Position numbers and translations under genes: made by a program. Under the pieces are notes generated by a model, which searched no databases, was not told the origin of the DNA, and saw only the letters and a list, made by a program, of their open reading frames with translations. This document shows, piece after piece, positions 1 to 5,913 of a stretch of 12,257 nucleotides of DNA (position 1 is the stretch's first letter; each line of letters opens with the position of its first letter). This stretch comes from DASUPK01 sp033856335 (GTDB lineage Bacteria > Actinomycetota > Thermoleophilia > Solirubrobacterales > 70-9): NCBI GenBank assembly GCA_033856335.1, contig JAWVFG010000112.1, forward strand, positions 1 through 12,257, read 5' to 3'.

Positions 1-507
1 GAAGACCTTGATGCGCCCGTTGACGGAGACAAGAACCTGGGTGGGTCCGACGGACCCCATGGAATCCGGAGGCACGAAGCCGGACTCGCTGACCTGTGCT
101 CCCAGGAAAGATGTGCCCGCGGAGAACGACGACTTGGGGCTGATGGCCGATTGCCCGGAGCGCTGATCCAATGCAGCCTGCGTCTGCAGCTTGGGTGCGG
201 TTCCCCCGTCTGCGGAGCCGGAGCTCGCCTCGCTCCCCTCCCCGCCCTTCGCCTTGCCGTTCGGCGGGGGCTCACCGGGCTCGGGTTTCAGTCGGATTCC
301 CAGCGGCCGTCCAGCCCGCTTCTTGTCCTGGCTGCGTTGGCGCGCCTTGAGGCTCGCCACGCTCTCGGTGACGCCGGGGGAGCCTGTCCATGGCTGGCCC
401 CGGGTGCCTATCGCTCCAGCCGCCGCGGAGGTGGCATCCCCTGTTCCCGCCAACAACGCCACCAACGCGATCCCTGGAAGCACCGCAAGCAGTAAGCGAC
501 GCTTCAT
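1..507 (-). CDS. Secreted protein, N-terminal part (3' end outside the window)
   Basis: This is the first 169 residues of a minus-strand gene that runs off the left edge with no stop in the window. The start is the ATG at 507-505. Residues 1-30 form a classic export signal: MKRR, then a hydrophobic stretch (LLLAVLPGIALVALLAG), then a small-residue region around ATSAAAG. Residues 50-130 are polar and low complexity (K, R, G, P, S), which suggests an unfolded linker. Near the cut end, around residues 144-164, the pattern FVPPDSMGSVGPTQVLVSVN resembles the 'PPDTxGAVGPxxxV..VN' opening of secreted, often propeller-like, surface domains. The function is not recognisable from this part. It lies 31 bases downstream of another secreted-protein gene on the same strand, and there is no clear Shine-Dalgarno sequence. 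A TACACT hexamer at 522-517 could be a -10 element giving a nearly leaderless message, but this is weak. Confidence 0.85.
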   Translation of the reverse strand, partial: MKRRLLLAVLPGIALVALLAGTGDATSAAAGAIGTRGQPWTGSPGVTESVASLKARQRSQDKKRAGRPLGIRLKPEPGEPPPNGKAKGGEGSEASSGSADGGTAPKLQTQAALDQRSGQSAISPKSSFSAGTSFLGAQVSESGFVPPDSMGSVGPTQVLVSVNGRIKVF

Positions 508-538
508 CGCACGCCGAGTGTAGAGCCAGATCGGGCGG

Positions 539-1417
539 TCAAAGAGACACTGGCTGTCTGTTCTTCCTCAGCTTCAGGTTGATCGTCTGGACGTTCGGGT
601 CGCCGCCCGTCGGCCAGAACGTCAACGTCAGCGGCAGCGTGATCCTGCCCTTGCGCTCGAGCCTGCGCTTCGTCTTGCCGGCGGTGGCGATCCCCAGGGT
701 GACCGGCCCCGGAACGGCCAGGGTCTTGGACCTCTTCTTCAGGCCCTTCCCGGTGAGCGCCACGAGGCCGGGGTTCGAGGTGGTGACGGTGACGGTCGCC
801 GTGCCCGTCTTGCGGTCGCGCGTGATGCCGCCGAGCGTGAAGCCGTTGCCCGGCGCAAGGACCGCGGAGAGATTGAGTCGGACGTTGTTCTGCGCGCTGA
901 AGGTTCCGCCGGCACCGTCCGGGAGCGAGCCCGCGCGGTTGAGCACTGTGTCGCCGGCCTTGGGAAAAGTGCAGGAGTTAGACAGTCCACCCTCGTGGAG
1001 CCCGATCATGTCACCGGACCGGACGGGAATGCTGACGGCGACCGTGTTGAGGCCGGTGGACAGGTCGTGTGGTGGGGAATGTGCGATGACCTGGAAGGCG
1101 TCGGGGTCGGTCGTCCTGCGGAAGATCTTGAGCACGTAGGTCGCGCCGGGCCCGGAGGAGTAGGTGGTCCAGGAGGTGATCGTCCCGGCCTCCCGCGCGT
1201 TGTAGAGGTTCCCGGCCGTGACGCTGGGCTCCAGGTAGTCGAAGTTGGGGGTGCAGGTCGGGGAAGGCGCCGCGGACGGCAGCTGCCCGATCGTCACCGA
1301 TGCGGGGGCCGGAGCCGCCGCGATCACGAACGCGACTGCCCCAACCGCGGCGCCGCATCGCAGTGGGTGCCTTCGATTAGGGGTGCGCGCGATCACGCGC
1401 TTCAAGAAGCCCTCCAT
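539..1417 (-). CDS. Secreted beta-type protein, hypothetical
   Basis: A complete 292-residue protein of unknown function. A basic N-terminus (about residues 1-21, MEGFLKRV... to RRHPLR) is followed by a hydrophobic segment (about 22-40) ending in APAPAS, consistent with export by Sec. Residues 41-188 look like a beta-sandwich: alternating strands, two cysteines (C55 and C149) that could form a disulfide, and the ending NNVRLNLSAVL. Residues 190-292 form a second module (FTLGGITRDRKTGTATVTV, GLKKRSKTLAV, then TFWPTGGDPN) rich in K, R, T and V. Modules of this kind recur at the C-termini of secreted Solirubrobacterales proteins. No catalytic motif is visible. The gene sits between a VOC-family gene 32 bases upstream and a second secreted-protein gene 31 bases downstream, all on the minus strand. 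Its Shine-Dalgarno (GGGGAGGG, 1435-1428) lies partly inside a hairpin. Gene confidence is high and function unknown. Confidence 0.85.
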   Translation of the reverse strand: MEGFLKRVIARTPNRRHPLRCGAAVGAVAFVIAAAPAPASVTIGQLPSAAPSPTCTPNFDYLEPSVTAGNLYNAREAGTITSWTTYSSGPGATYVLKIFRRTTDPDAFQVIAHSPPHDLSTGLNTVAVSIPVRSGDMIGLHEGGLSNSCTFPKAGDTVLNRAGSLPDGAGGTFSAQNNVRLNLSAVLAPGNGFTLGGITRDRKTGTATVTVTTSNPGLVALTGKGLKKRSKTLAVPGPVTLGIATAGKTKRRLERKGRITLPLTLTFWPTGGDPNVQTINLKLRKNRQPVSL

Positions 1418-1427
1418 GTGGTTCCGA

Positions 1428-1448
1428 CCCTCCCCGGTCCACGGGGAG
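1428..1448 (-). promoter_or_regulatory. Hairpin overlapping the ribosome binding site of the secreted-protein gene
   Basis: A perfect 7-bp inverted repeat, CTCCCCG (1430-1436) and CGGGGAG (1442-1448) around a 5-base loop, fills the 32-base gap between the VOC gene stop (TAA, 1452-1450) and the next ATG (1417). Read on the minus strand, the 3' arm plus two following bases gives GGGGAGGG (1435-1428), the only Shine-Dalgarno match for the downstream gene, 10 bases before its ATG. The structure could be a weak terminator without a T-tract, or it could mask the ribosome binding site. The pairing is seen directly; the role is inferred. Confidence 0.45.
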
Positions 1449-1449
1449 A

Positions 1450-2337
1450 TTAGCCAACCAGTGCGGCGCGAACCCGGGGATCGACCTTCGGCGAGAGCCG
1501 GCGGCCCTCGGCCGTCGAGGGCGCTTGCCGCTCGCCGGCCCCGAGCCCATCGCTGGCGATCTCGAACAGCACGCCGGAGGGCTCACGGAAGTAGATCGAG
1601 CGGCAGTGACCGCGATCGATCACCGGCGTGGCCCGGCAGCCCAAGCCGATCACACGCTGGCGCCAGGCCGGCAGGGCGCCGTCTGAGGCCCAAGCAACAT
1701 GGTGGATGCTCCCGGTGCCGGTGCGGCCACGCCCGGGCGGCGGTGGATCGAAGGAGAAGGCACTCGCGCTCCCCTCGCCCTCCACCGCATAGCTGTCCCT
1801 GCCCGTGACCCTGAAGCCGAGGCGCCCGGCGAGGATGTCGGCGCTGGGGATGCTCGCTCGCCCGTAGGCCCTGACCCCGGTGAGGCCGGCGATTGCCTGC
1901 TGCGGAGGGATCGCGGCAGAGCTGAGGCCGGCGTCATTGGCGGACGGGTCCACGGCGAACTCATGCTGGATCCCCTCCGGGTCGGCGAAGCGCAGCCGGG
2001 CCCGGCCGCCACTCTCCAGCTGGGTCACCTCGATTCCAGCCGCCGACAGTCGCTCGGTCCAGTACTCGAGGGCCGCGGGAGAGCGAAGGCCCCAACTGAT
2101 CGTGTGCAACATGCCGTCGCCGGCACGTCCATGCCCTATGCCAGGAGCCTCAATGAAGCTGAGCACGCCATCGGGGCGGCCGTGCATCCGGCCCAGGCGA
2201 AGCAGGTGCGAGTCCGGGGCCTCGAAGTCCCGCTCCCGGCCGAGGAAGGCGAGACCGAGGATTCCTGCATAGAAATCGAGGCAACGCTGCCCGTCCGCGG
2301 TGATGCCAGTCACGTGATGTATGCCGTCCAAGCGCAT
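1450..2337 (-). CDS. VOC-family protein, two-domain ring-cleaving dioxygenase/glyoxalase-like
   Basis: A 295-residue cytoplasmic protein with two vicinal-oxygen-chelate halves. The N-terminal half starts GIHHVTG (H7/H8) and continues LDFYAGILGL, a typical VOC helix-strand pattern, and ends with DPEGIQHEF around residues 119-126. The C-terminal half has a second GSIHHVAWA (H212/H213) and the closing REPSGVLFEI (E259), giving the usual metal ligands H8, H213 and E259. This is the arrangement of MhqO/LinE-type hydroquinone or catechol extradiol dioxygenases, though many VOC proteins have other substrates, so the reaction is not fixed by sequence. The start at 2337 leaves only a 4-residue lead before the conserved GIHHVT; GGTGA lies about 7 bases upstream. 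It is divergent from the sulfatase across 70 bases, which must hold both promoters; I see no consensus pair there. The tail after residue 262 is polar and probably disordered. Confidence 0.85.
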   Translation of the reverse strand: MRLDGIHHVTGITADGQRCLDFYAGILGLAFLGRERDFEAPDSHLLRLGRMHGRPDGVLSFIEAPGIGHGRAGDGMLHTISWGLRSPAALEYWTERLSAAGIEVTQLESGGRARLRFADPEGIQHEFAVDPSANDAGLSSAAIPPQQAIAGLTGVRAYGRASIPSADILAGRLGFRVTGRDSYAVEGEGSASAFSFDPPPPGRGRTGTGSIHHVAWASDGALPAWRQRVIGLGCRATPVIDRGHCRSIYFREPSGVLFEIASDGLGAGERQAPSTAEGRRLSPKVDPRVRAALVG

Positions 2338-2407
2338 CGATCGTTCACCATTCAGTAGTCGCAGGGTCCTACCCCTACTTGAGTTTCTAGACCATTAAGG
2401 TACACAA

Positions 2408-3718
2408 ATGGCCGAACAGCCACCGAACATCATCTACATCCACTCTCACGACACGGGCCGCTACGTGCAGCCGTACGGCTACCAGGTGCCGACGCCGAAC
2501 ATCCAGCTGCTCGCGGACCAGGGGGTCCTCTTCCGCAAGGCCTTCTGCGCCGCCCCCACCTGCTCCGGGAGCCGCGCGTCCCTGCTCACCGGCCAGTACT
2601 GCCACAACAACGGGATGCTCGGCCTCGCACACCGCGGGTGGAAGCTGAACGACTACGGCCAGCACCTGATCCACCCACTGCGCTCCGTCGGGTACCGCTC
2701 CGTGCTGATCGGCGAGCAGCACATCTCGGAGGACCCCGAGGTGATCGGCTACGACGAGGTGATCGAGGTGGACAGCCACCAGGCGGTGGACGTGGCGCCG
2801 ATCAGCATCGAGGCCCTGCGCACCGCCACAGAGCCATTCTTCTTCTCAGTCGGGTTCTTCGAGACCCACCGCCAGTTCCGCGCTCCCACCTCCGTCCGCG
2901 ACTCGCTCTACTCGCTGCCGCCCGCGAACCTCCCGGACACGCCAGCCACCCGCAGGGACATGGCCGCGTTCAAGGCCAGCGCCAGGTCCCTCGATCAGGG
3001 GATCGGTGCGGTGCTCAATGGGCTCCACGACTTCGGCCTGACCGAGCGGACGCTGATCATCTGCACCACCGACCATGGCCTGGCATTCCCGGGCGCGAAG
3101 GCGACGCTGTATGACCGCGGCACCGGAGTGATGCTGCTGATGCGCGGGCCCGGCGGCTTCACCGGCGGGAAGGTCTACGACGCGATGGTCAGTCATCTGG
3201 ACATCTACCCCACGCTCTGCGACCTCGCCGGCGCGGAGCGCCCGTCCTTCCTGCAGGGCACCTCTCTGCTGCCGCTCGTCCGCGACGAGACCGAGCGGAT
3301 CCACGACGAGATCTTCACCGAGGTCACCTTCCACGCCGCCTACGAGCCGACCAGGGCGGTGCGGACCGACCGCTGGAAGTACGTCCGCCGCTTCGACGAC
3401 AACCAGCATCCGGTGCTGTCCAACGTCGACGACAGCGCCAGCAAGGAGATCCTGGTGGAGGCGGGCTGGGGCGACCAGGTGATCGCCACGGAGCAGCTCT
3501 ACGACCTGGTCCTGGACCCCAACGAGGTGCACAACCTCGCCGAGGATCCGGCCTACTCCAACGTCGTGGGCGAGCTCCGCGACCGGCTCACCGCCTGGAT
3601 GAAGGAGACGGACGACCCACTCCTCGACGGCCCGATCCCGGTGCCGCCCGGGGCCGTCGTCAACGACCCGGACCAGACGTCCCCGAACGATCCGCTGCAC
3701 ACGGGCAGCCCCGCGTAG
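2408..3718 (+). CDS. Sulfatase (alkaline phosphatase superfamily, N-sulfoglucosamine sulfohydrolase-like)
   Basis: A 436-residue type I sulfatase expected to hydrolyse a sulfate ester or sulfamate. The family uses a formylglycine made from the cysteine of a C-x-P/A-x-R signature. Here the signature is C52-S-G-S-R56, followed by ASLLTGQYCHNNGM, closely like the SGSH family (CSPSRASLLTG...NGMYGL) but with Gly in place of Pro. Metal and active-site residues that can be placed are H14-D15 in IHSHDTGR (where many sulfatases have DD), H154 in FFETHR, D222-H223 in TTDHG and K231 in GAKATLYDRG. YDLVLDPNEVHNLAEDP near the C-terminus is the usual sulfatase ending. No signal peptide is seen, so it is probably cytoplasmic. 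No formylglycine-generating enzyme lies in the window. AAGG at 2397-2400 is a modest ribosome binding site. The gene is divergent from a VOC gene and convergent with a DsbA-like gene. Substrate unknown. Confidence 0.9.
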   Translation: MAEQPPNIIYIHSHDTGRYVQPYGYQVPTPNIQLLADQGVLFRKAFCAAPTCSGSRASLLTGQYCHNNGMLGLAHRGWKLNDYGQHLIHPLRSVGYRSVLIGEQHISEDPEVIGYDEVIEVDSHQAVDVAPISIEALRTATEPFFFSVGFFETHRQFRAPTSVRDSLYSLPPANLPDTPATRRDMAAFKASARSLDQGIGAVLNGLHDFGLTERTLIICTTDHGLAFPGAKATLYDRGTGVMLLMRGPGGFTGGKVYDAMVSHLDIYPTLCDLAGAERPSFLQGTSLLPLVRDETERIHDEIFTEVTFHAAYEPTRAVRTDRWKYVRRFDDNQHPVLSNVDDSASKEILVEAGWGDQVIATEQLYDLVLDPNEVHNLAEDPAYSNVVGELRDRLTAWMKETDDPLLDGPIPVPPGAVVNDPDQTSPNDPLHTGSPA

Positions 3719-3724
3719 CGGGGT
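3708..3724. terminator. Short hairpin between convergent genes
   Basis: CCCCGC (3709-3714) and GCGGGG (3718-3723) pair around a GTA loop, with a possible extra G-T pair outside. The repeat overlaps the sulfatase stop codon (TAG, 3716-3718) and fills half of the 16-base gap to the convergent DsbA-like gene. There is no T-tract on either side, so intrinsic termination is doubtful; it may simply block read-through from both directions. Confidence 0.3.
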
Positions 3725-3734
3725 CCGTAGCTCC

Positions 3735-4436
3735 TCAGCTCACCCGCGCGATCGCCGCCTCGACCTGCGCCAGGGAGGGCGACTCGATCAGCTGGCGGGT
3801 GCCGTTCGGCCCGCCGACCACAACGGCGGGCTGGGCCGGGAGCTGGCGGTCCGCCGAGAGCTTGTCGTCGTCCTCGAGGGTCTGCTTCACGTCGCTGTCG
3901 TTCTCGTCCTGCTGCCACTGCTCGACGTTGAAGTTGAGGATCGCCCGGGCGACGTTGTCGAGGAAGTCCTGGTTGGCGCCGCCCGTCTTCGCCTTCTCCT
4001 GGTTGAGGAAGAAGAGCTCGATGAACTGCCACTCGTCATCCTGCTTGGCGGCCGCCACCGCGCCGAATGAGGCAAGCCCGAATCCTGACTCGGTCATCGG
4101 GAAGTGGTGGTAGATCATCTGGATCTGCCCGGCCCGCACCGGGCCTCGGATCAGGGGCACGATGACGTCGCGATTCCAATTCGAGCACGGGTCGCACTGC
4201 AGGTCGTTGAAGACCTGGATGGTCACGGGCGCGTCCCCGGGACCGATGCGCGCTCCGTCCTGCTGGATCCCGCCCAGCAGGCTCTGCGTCTCCTCCGCCC
4301 CGGTGATCGTGATCTGGCCCTCGGTGCCGGTGCCGACCGAGATGCTGACGATGGCGAAGCCGAGCAGGCCCAGGACCAGGGCAAGCACGAGCAGCCCGAC
4401 CAGTCGCGGGCGCCTCCGCGGACTGTCCTCGCTCAT
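3735..4436 (-). CDS. Membrane-anchored DsbA-family thioredoxin-fold protein
   Basis: A 233-residue protein with a short basic cytoplasmic N-terminus (SEDSPRRRPR), one membrane segment or uncleaved signal (about residues 11-33, LVGLLVLALVLGLLGFAIV), a linker, and an extracytoplasmic thioredoxin_4/DsbA-type domain from about residue 64. The segment GDAPVTIQVFNDLQCDPCSNW carries the redox pair C81-D-P-C84, and QLPAQPAVVVGG near residue 200 gives the expected cis-proline loop. It is likely to form, shuffle or reduce disulfides in exported proteins. CDPC is an unusual centre compared with CPHC or CPFC and would shift the redox potential, so the direction of reaction is uncertain. Its ATG overlaps the stop of the upstream 86-residue gene as ATGA (4436-4433), so the two are probably translated together. 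It ends 16 bases from the convergent sulfatase. Confidence 0.88.
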   Translation of the reverse strand: MSEDSPRRRPRLVGLLVLALVLGLLGFAIVSISVGTGTEGQITITGAEETQSLLGGIQQDGARIGPGDAPVTIQVFNDLQCDPCSNWNRDVIVPLIRGPVRAGQIQMIYHHFPMTESGFGLASFGAVAAAKQDDEWQFIELFFLNQEKAKTGGANQDFLDNVARAILNFNVEQWQQDENDSDVKQTLEDDDKLSADRQLPAQPAVVVGGPNGTRQLIESPSLAQVEAAIARVS

Positions 4437-4693
4437 CCCGCGACGGCCTTGTAGTAGCGAACGGCGAGCCCGGTGAGGAGCGTGCGCAGGCCCTCCTCGA
4501 TCGGCGTCTCGGTCTCCGTGGCCCAGCTTCCCAGCCCACGCGCCTCGATCGCCTCACTGCGCTCGACGACCTCGTCGACGAGCCCGGGGTGCTGGTCGCA
4601 GAAGAAGGCGCCGATCGAGTAGAGGTCCGTCTCCATCAGCGACTGGATGAAGGGGTCCGTGCCTGGCTCAACCGATGTCTCGCCGGGATTCAT
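4433..4693 (-). CDS. Small conserved-looking protein of unknown function, coupled to the DsbA-like gene
   Basis: An 86-residue protein with start ATG at 4693-4691 (MNPGETSVEPGTDPF). I do not recognise a family. It is acidic, has one cysteine (in AFFCDQHPG) and no signal peptide. Residues from about 14 onward look helical (IQSLMETDLYSIGAFF, LVDEVVERSEAIEARGL, IEEGLRTLLTGLAVRYY), suggesting a small helical bundle. It is supported as a real gene by its stop, which overlaps the ATG of the DsbA-like gene in an ATGA tetranucleotide (4-base overlap), and by its ATG lying back to back with the Nif3 gene. The reading frame stays open further upstream, but that part lies antisense to Nif3 and is ignored. 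A later in-frame ATG (METDLYS, residue 20) is another possible start. The role may be linked to the thiol protein, but nothing in the sequence shows it. Confidence 0.7.
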   Translation of the reverse strand: MNPGETSVEPGTDPFIQSLMETDLYSIGAFFCDQHPGLVDEVVERSEAIEARGLGSWATETETPIEEGLRTLLTGLAVRYYKAVAG

Positions 4694-4703
4694 GGCGGCA
4701 TGG

Positions 4704-4709
4704 TAGTTA
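4704..4709. promoter_or_regulatory. Possible shared, two-way -10 element
   Basis: The 27-base gap between the divergent start codons (ATG at 4693 on the minus strand and 4721 on the plus strand) contains TAGTTA, which reads TAACTA on the other strand. It lies 10 and 11 bases from the two starts, so either direction would give a very short or absent leader. No -35 match is visible in either direction. This is a weak motif, listed because of its symmetric position. Confidence 0.3.
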
Positions 4710-4720
4710 CGCTGCGATCG

Positions 4721-5482
4721 ATGGCGGCCCGCGACGAGATCCTCGGGTACTGCGACGAGCTGCTGGACTCCGGCTCGTTCGAGGACTACGGCCCCAACGG
4801 GCTCCAGGTGCCGGGCACCGCAGAGGTGAGCAAGGTCGCAACCGGCGTGTCGGCGAACCTCGAGCTGCTCCAGAGGGCCGTCGATTCCGGAGCCGAGCTC
4901 ATCCTCACCCATCACGGCCTGCTCTGGGGCTCTGAGCTGTCTGCGCTCTCGGTCCCGATGGCCGCCAGGCTGCGGGCGCTGCTCTGCGCCGAGGCTTCGC
5001 TGGCCTCCTATCACCTGCCGCTCGACGCTCACCCGGAGATCGGGAACAACGCGCTGCTGCGCGACGCGCTCGGCCTCGAGCCGGACGTGCGCCCCTTCGG
5101 TGACGCAAAGGGATCGGCGGTGGGAGTCATCGGCCGAGCGGCAGAACCGATCGACGTCGGCGAGCTCACCCGGCGCCTGACGGAGGCCGTGGGCCGAGAG
5201 CCTCTCGTCTTTGATGCCGGTCCGGAGCGGATCTCCAGCGTGGGGATCGTCACCGGCGCCGGAGGCTTCGCGCTGCACGAGGCCGGCCCCCTCGGCCTCG
5301 ACGCCCTCGTCACGGGCGAGCCGAGCGAGCCGGTGATGGGAGAGGCGCGCGAATACGGCATCCACTTCCTGGCCGGCGGCCACTACGCCACCGAGACCTT
5401 GGGGATCCGGCGGCTCGGCGAGCTCGTCGCCGAGCGCTTCTCCCTCGAGCACGAGTTCATCGACGTGCCAAACCCAATCTAA
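4721..5482 (+). CDS. Nif3-like dinuclear metal centre hexameric protein (DUF34, YbgI family)
   Basis: A 253-residue Nif3/DUF34 protein. The opening DYGPNGLQVPG matches the family's '...WDNVGLQVG'. The two-metal site residues are all present: H64 and H65 in ILTHHGLLWG, D102 and H104 in SYHLPLDAH, and H221 and E225 in GGHYATETLG. It lacks the PII-like insert domain found in longer members, so it is the short YbgI-like form. The family makes hexameric rings. It has been linked to GTP cyclohydrolase-like or metal-handling roles, but its reaction is not settled. I chose ATG 4721 (MAARDEIL) because it gives the usual family length; ATG 4700 is in frame and would add 7 residues. It is divergent from the 86-residue gene, with only 27 bases between starts and no clear Shine-Dalgarno, so the message may be leaderless. 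It ends 36 bases before a strong promoter for the next gene. Confidence 0.92.
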   Translation: MAARDEILGYCDELLDSGSFEDYGPNGLQVPGTAEVSKVATGVSANLELLQRAVDSGAELILTHHGLLWGSELSALSVPMAARLRALLCAEASLASYHLPLDAHPEIGNNALLRDALGLEPDVRPFGDAKGSAVGVIGRAAEPIDVGELTRRLTEAVGREPLVFDAGPERISSVGIVTGAGGFALHEAGPLGLDALVTGEPSEPVMGEAREYGIHFLAGGHYATETLGIRRLGELVAERFSLEHEFIDVPNPI

Positions 5483-5517
5483 ACGGCCAATTACCCCCGC
5501 AAACTGCGGAGAAATTG

Positions 5518-5545
5518 TTGACACGTCGCCGCGAAGCGATATATA
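5518..5545 (+). promoter_or_regulatory. Consensus-type sigma-70 promoter of the small HTH-like gene
   Basis: A perfect -35 TTGACA (5518-5523) is followed 16 bases later by TATATA (5540-5545), inside an AT-rich patch (ATATATAT, 5539-5546) that stands out in this GC-rich window. Transcription would begin near 5552, giving a leader of about 60 bases. It is the best promoter in the window. The sequence is seen directly; activity is inferred. Confidence 0.7.
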
Positions 5546-5596
5546 TGCCCATACCAACGGCTGCCACAAAAACCGCGGCCGGGTCACGGCGTTCAC

Positions 5597-5610
5597 GAGG
5601 AGAGGAGAGG
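5597..5610 (+). promoter_or_regulatory. Long purine-rich ribosome binding site
   Basis: GAGGAGAGGAGAGG is an uninterrupted 14-purine run containing overlapping GGAG/GAGG matches to the 16S rRNA tail. GGAG at 5604-5607 lies 8 bases before the ATG at 5616. Most other genes here have weak or no Shine-Dalgarno, so this one fixes the start of the small gene and suggests high translation. Confidence 0.75.
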
Positions 5611-5615
5611 CTTAT

Positions 5616-5792
5616 ATGTCCGTTCACCTGACGCCCACTGAGCTTGCCGAGGAGCTGCACATGAAGCGGCGCGATGTGCTCTCCAAGTGCATCGAGATGA
5701 ATGTGCCGGTGCTCAAGGGTCGGATCGACAAGACCCTCTTCCAAACCTCGCTGAGGGCGTTCCAAACTCAGAACAAGCAAGCAACAGCCTGA
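5616..5792 (+). CDS. Small helix-turn-helix-like protein (58 residues), probably highly expressed
   Basis: A 58-residue protein, MSVHLTPTELAEELHMKRRD... ending NKQATA, with a TGA stop at 5790-5792. The pattern LTPTELAEEL, then KRRDVLSKCIEMNVPV, then a basic hinge (LKGRIDKTLF) and a final helix resembles the MerR/excisionase-type winged helix-turn-helix of very small regulators (HTH_17, BldC). It also resembles the IF-2 N-terminal subdomain fold. The hallmark GGHRRY of BldC is absent, so the call is structural only. A consensus promoter, a long purine ribosome binding site and a following hairpin make it a free-standing, probably abundant transcript. It has one cysteine (C25) and a basic charge, which fits nucleic-acid binding. 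It lies between the Nif3 gene and the acyl-CoA synthetase gene; no functional link is shown. A DNA- or RNA-binding housekeeping factor is my best guess. Confidence 0.82.
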   Translation: MSVHLTPTELAEELHMKRRDVLSKCIEMNVPVLKGRIDKTLFQTSLRAFQTQNKQATA

Positions 5793-5799
5793 CTCTGGC

Positions 5800-5817
5800 G
5801 CTGGCTGCCCAGCCAGC
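5800..5817 (+). terminator. Candidate terminator hairpin after the small HTH-like gene
   Basis: GCTGGCT (5800-5806) and AGCCAGC (5811-5817) form a perfect 7-bp stem with a GCCC loop, starting 8 bases after the stop codon. The following bases (CTCCTAATAC) do not form a T-tract, so termination would be imperfect or factor-dependent, and some transcription could run into the acyl-CoA synthetase gene. Confidence 0.5.
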
Positions 5818-5839
5818 CTCCTAATACACTCCATCTCCA

Positions 5840-5856
5840 TGCCGCGCTAGGCGGCA
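5840..5856. repeat. Perfect inverted repeat upstream of the acyl-CoA synthetase gene
   Basis: TGCCGC (5840-5845) and GCGGCA (5851-5856) flank GCTAG, a 17-base dyad 57 bases before the chosen start codon. It could be a regulator-binding site for the acyl-CoA synthetase cluster or a second transcript hairpin following the one at 5800-5817. No regulator gene lies next to it except the small HTH-like gene just upstream. Confidence 0.4.
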
Positions 5857-5913
5857 CGCCCCATGAAACGGGTTGCGCCTTGCGCGCACCCTCGCACAAA
5901 GGAACCAGGAGAG

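Noticed and set aside
2379..2406. TTGAGT with TACACA (16-base spacing) as the sulfatase promoter
   Set aside because: The -10 would end one base before the ATG, leaving no room for a transcript start.
5497..5509. CCGC-AAACT-GCGG as a terminator for the Nif3 gene
   Set aside because: Only 4 pairs and no T-tract.
4694..5596. Upstream extension of the 86-residue gene antisense to Nif3
   Set aside because: The frame is open, but the extension has no recognisable domain and would cover the whole Nif3 gene; only the part from ATG 4693 looks real.
5822..5827. TAATAC as the -10 of the acyl-CoA synthetase gene
   Set aside because: Poor match to consensus and no -35 at the right distance.
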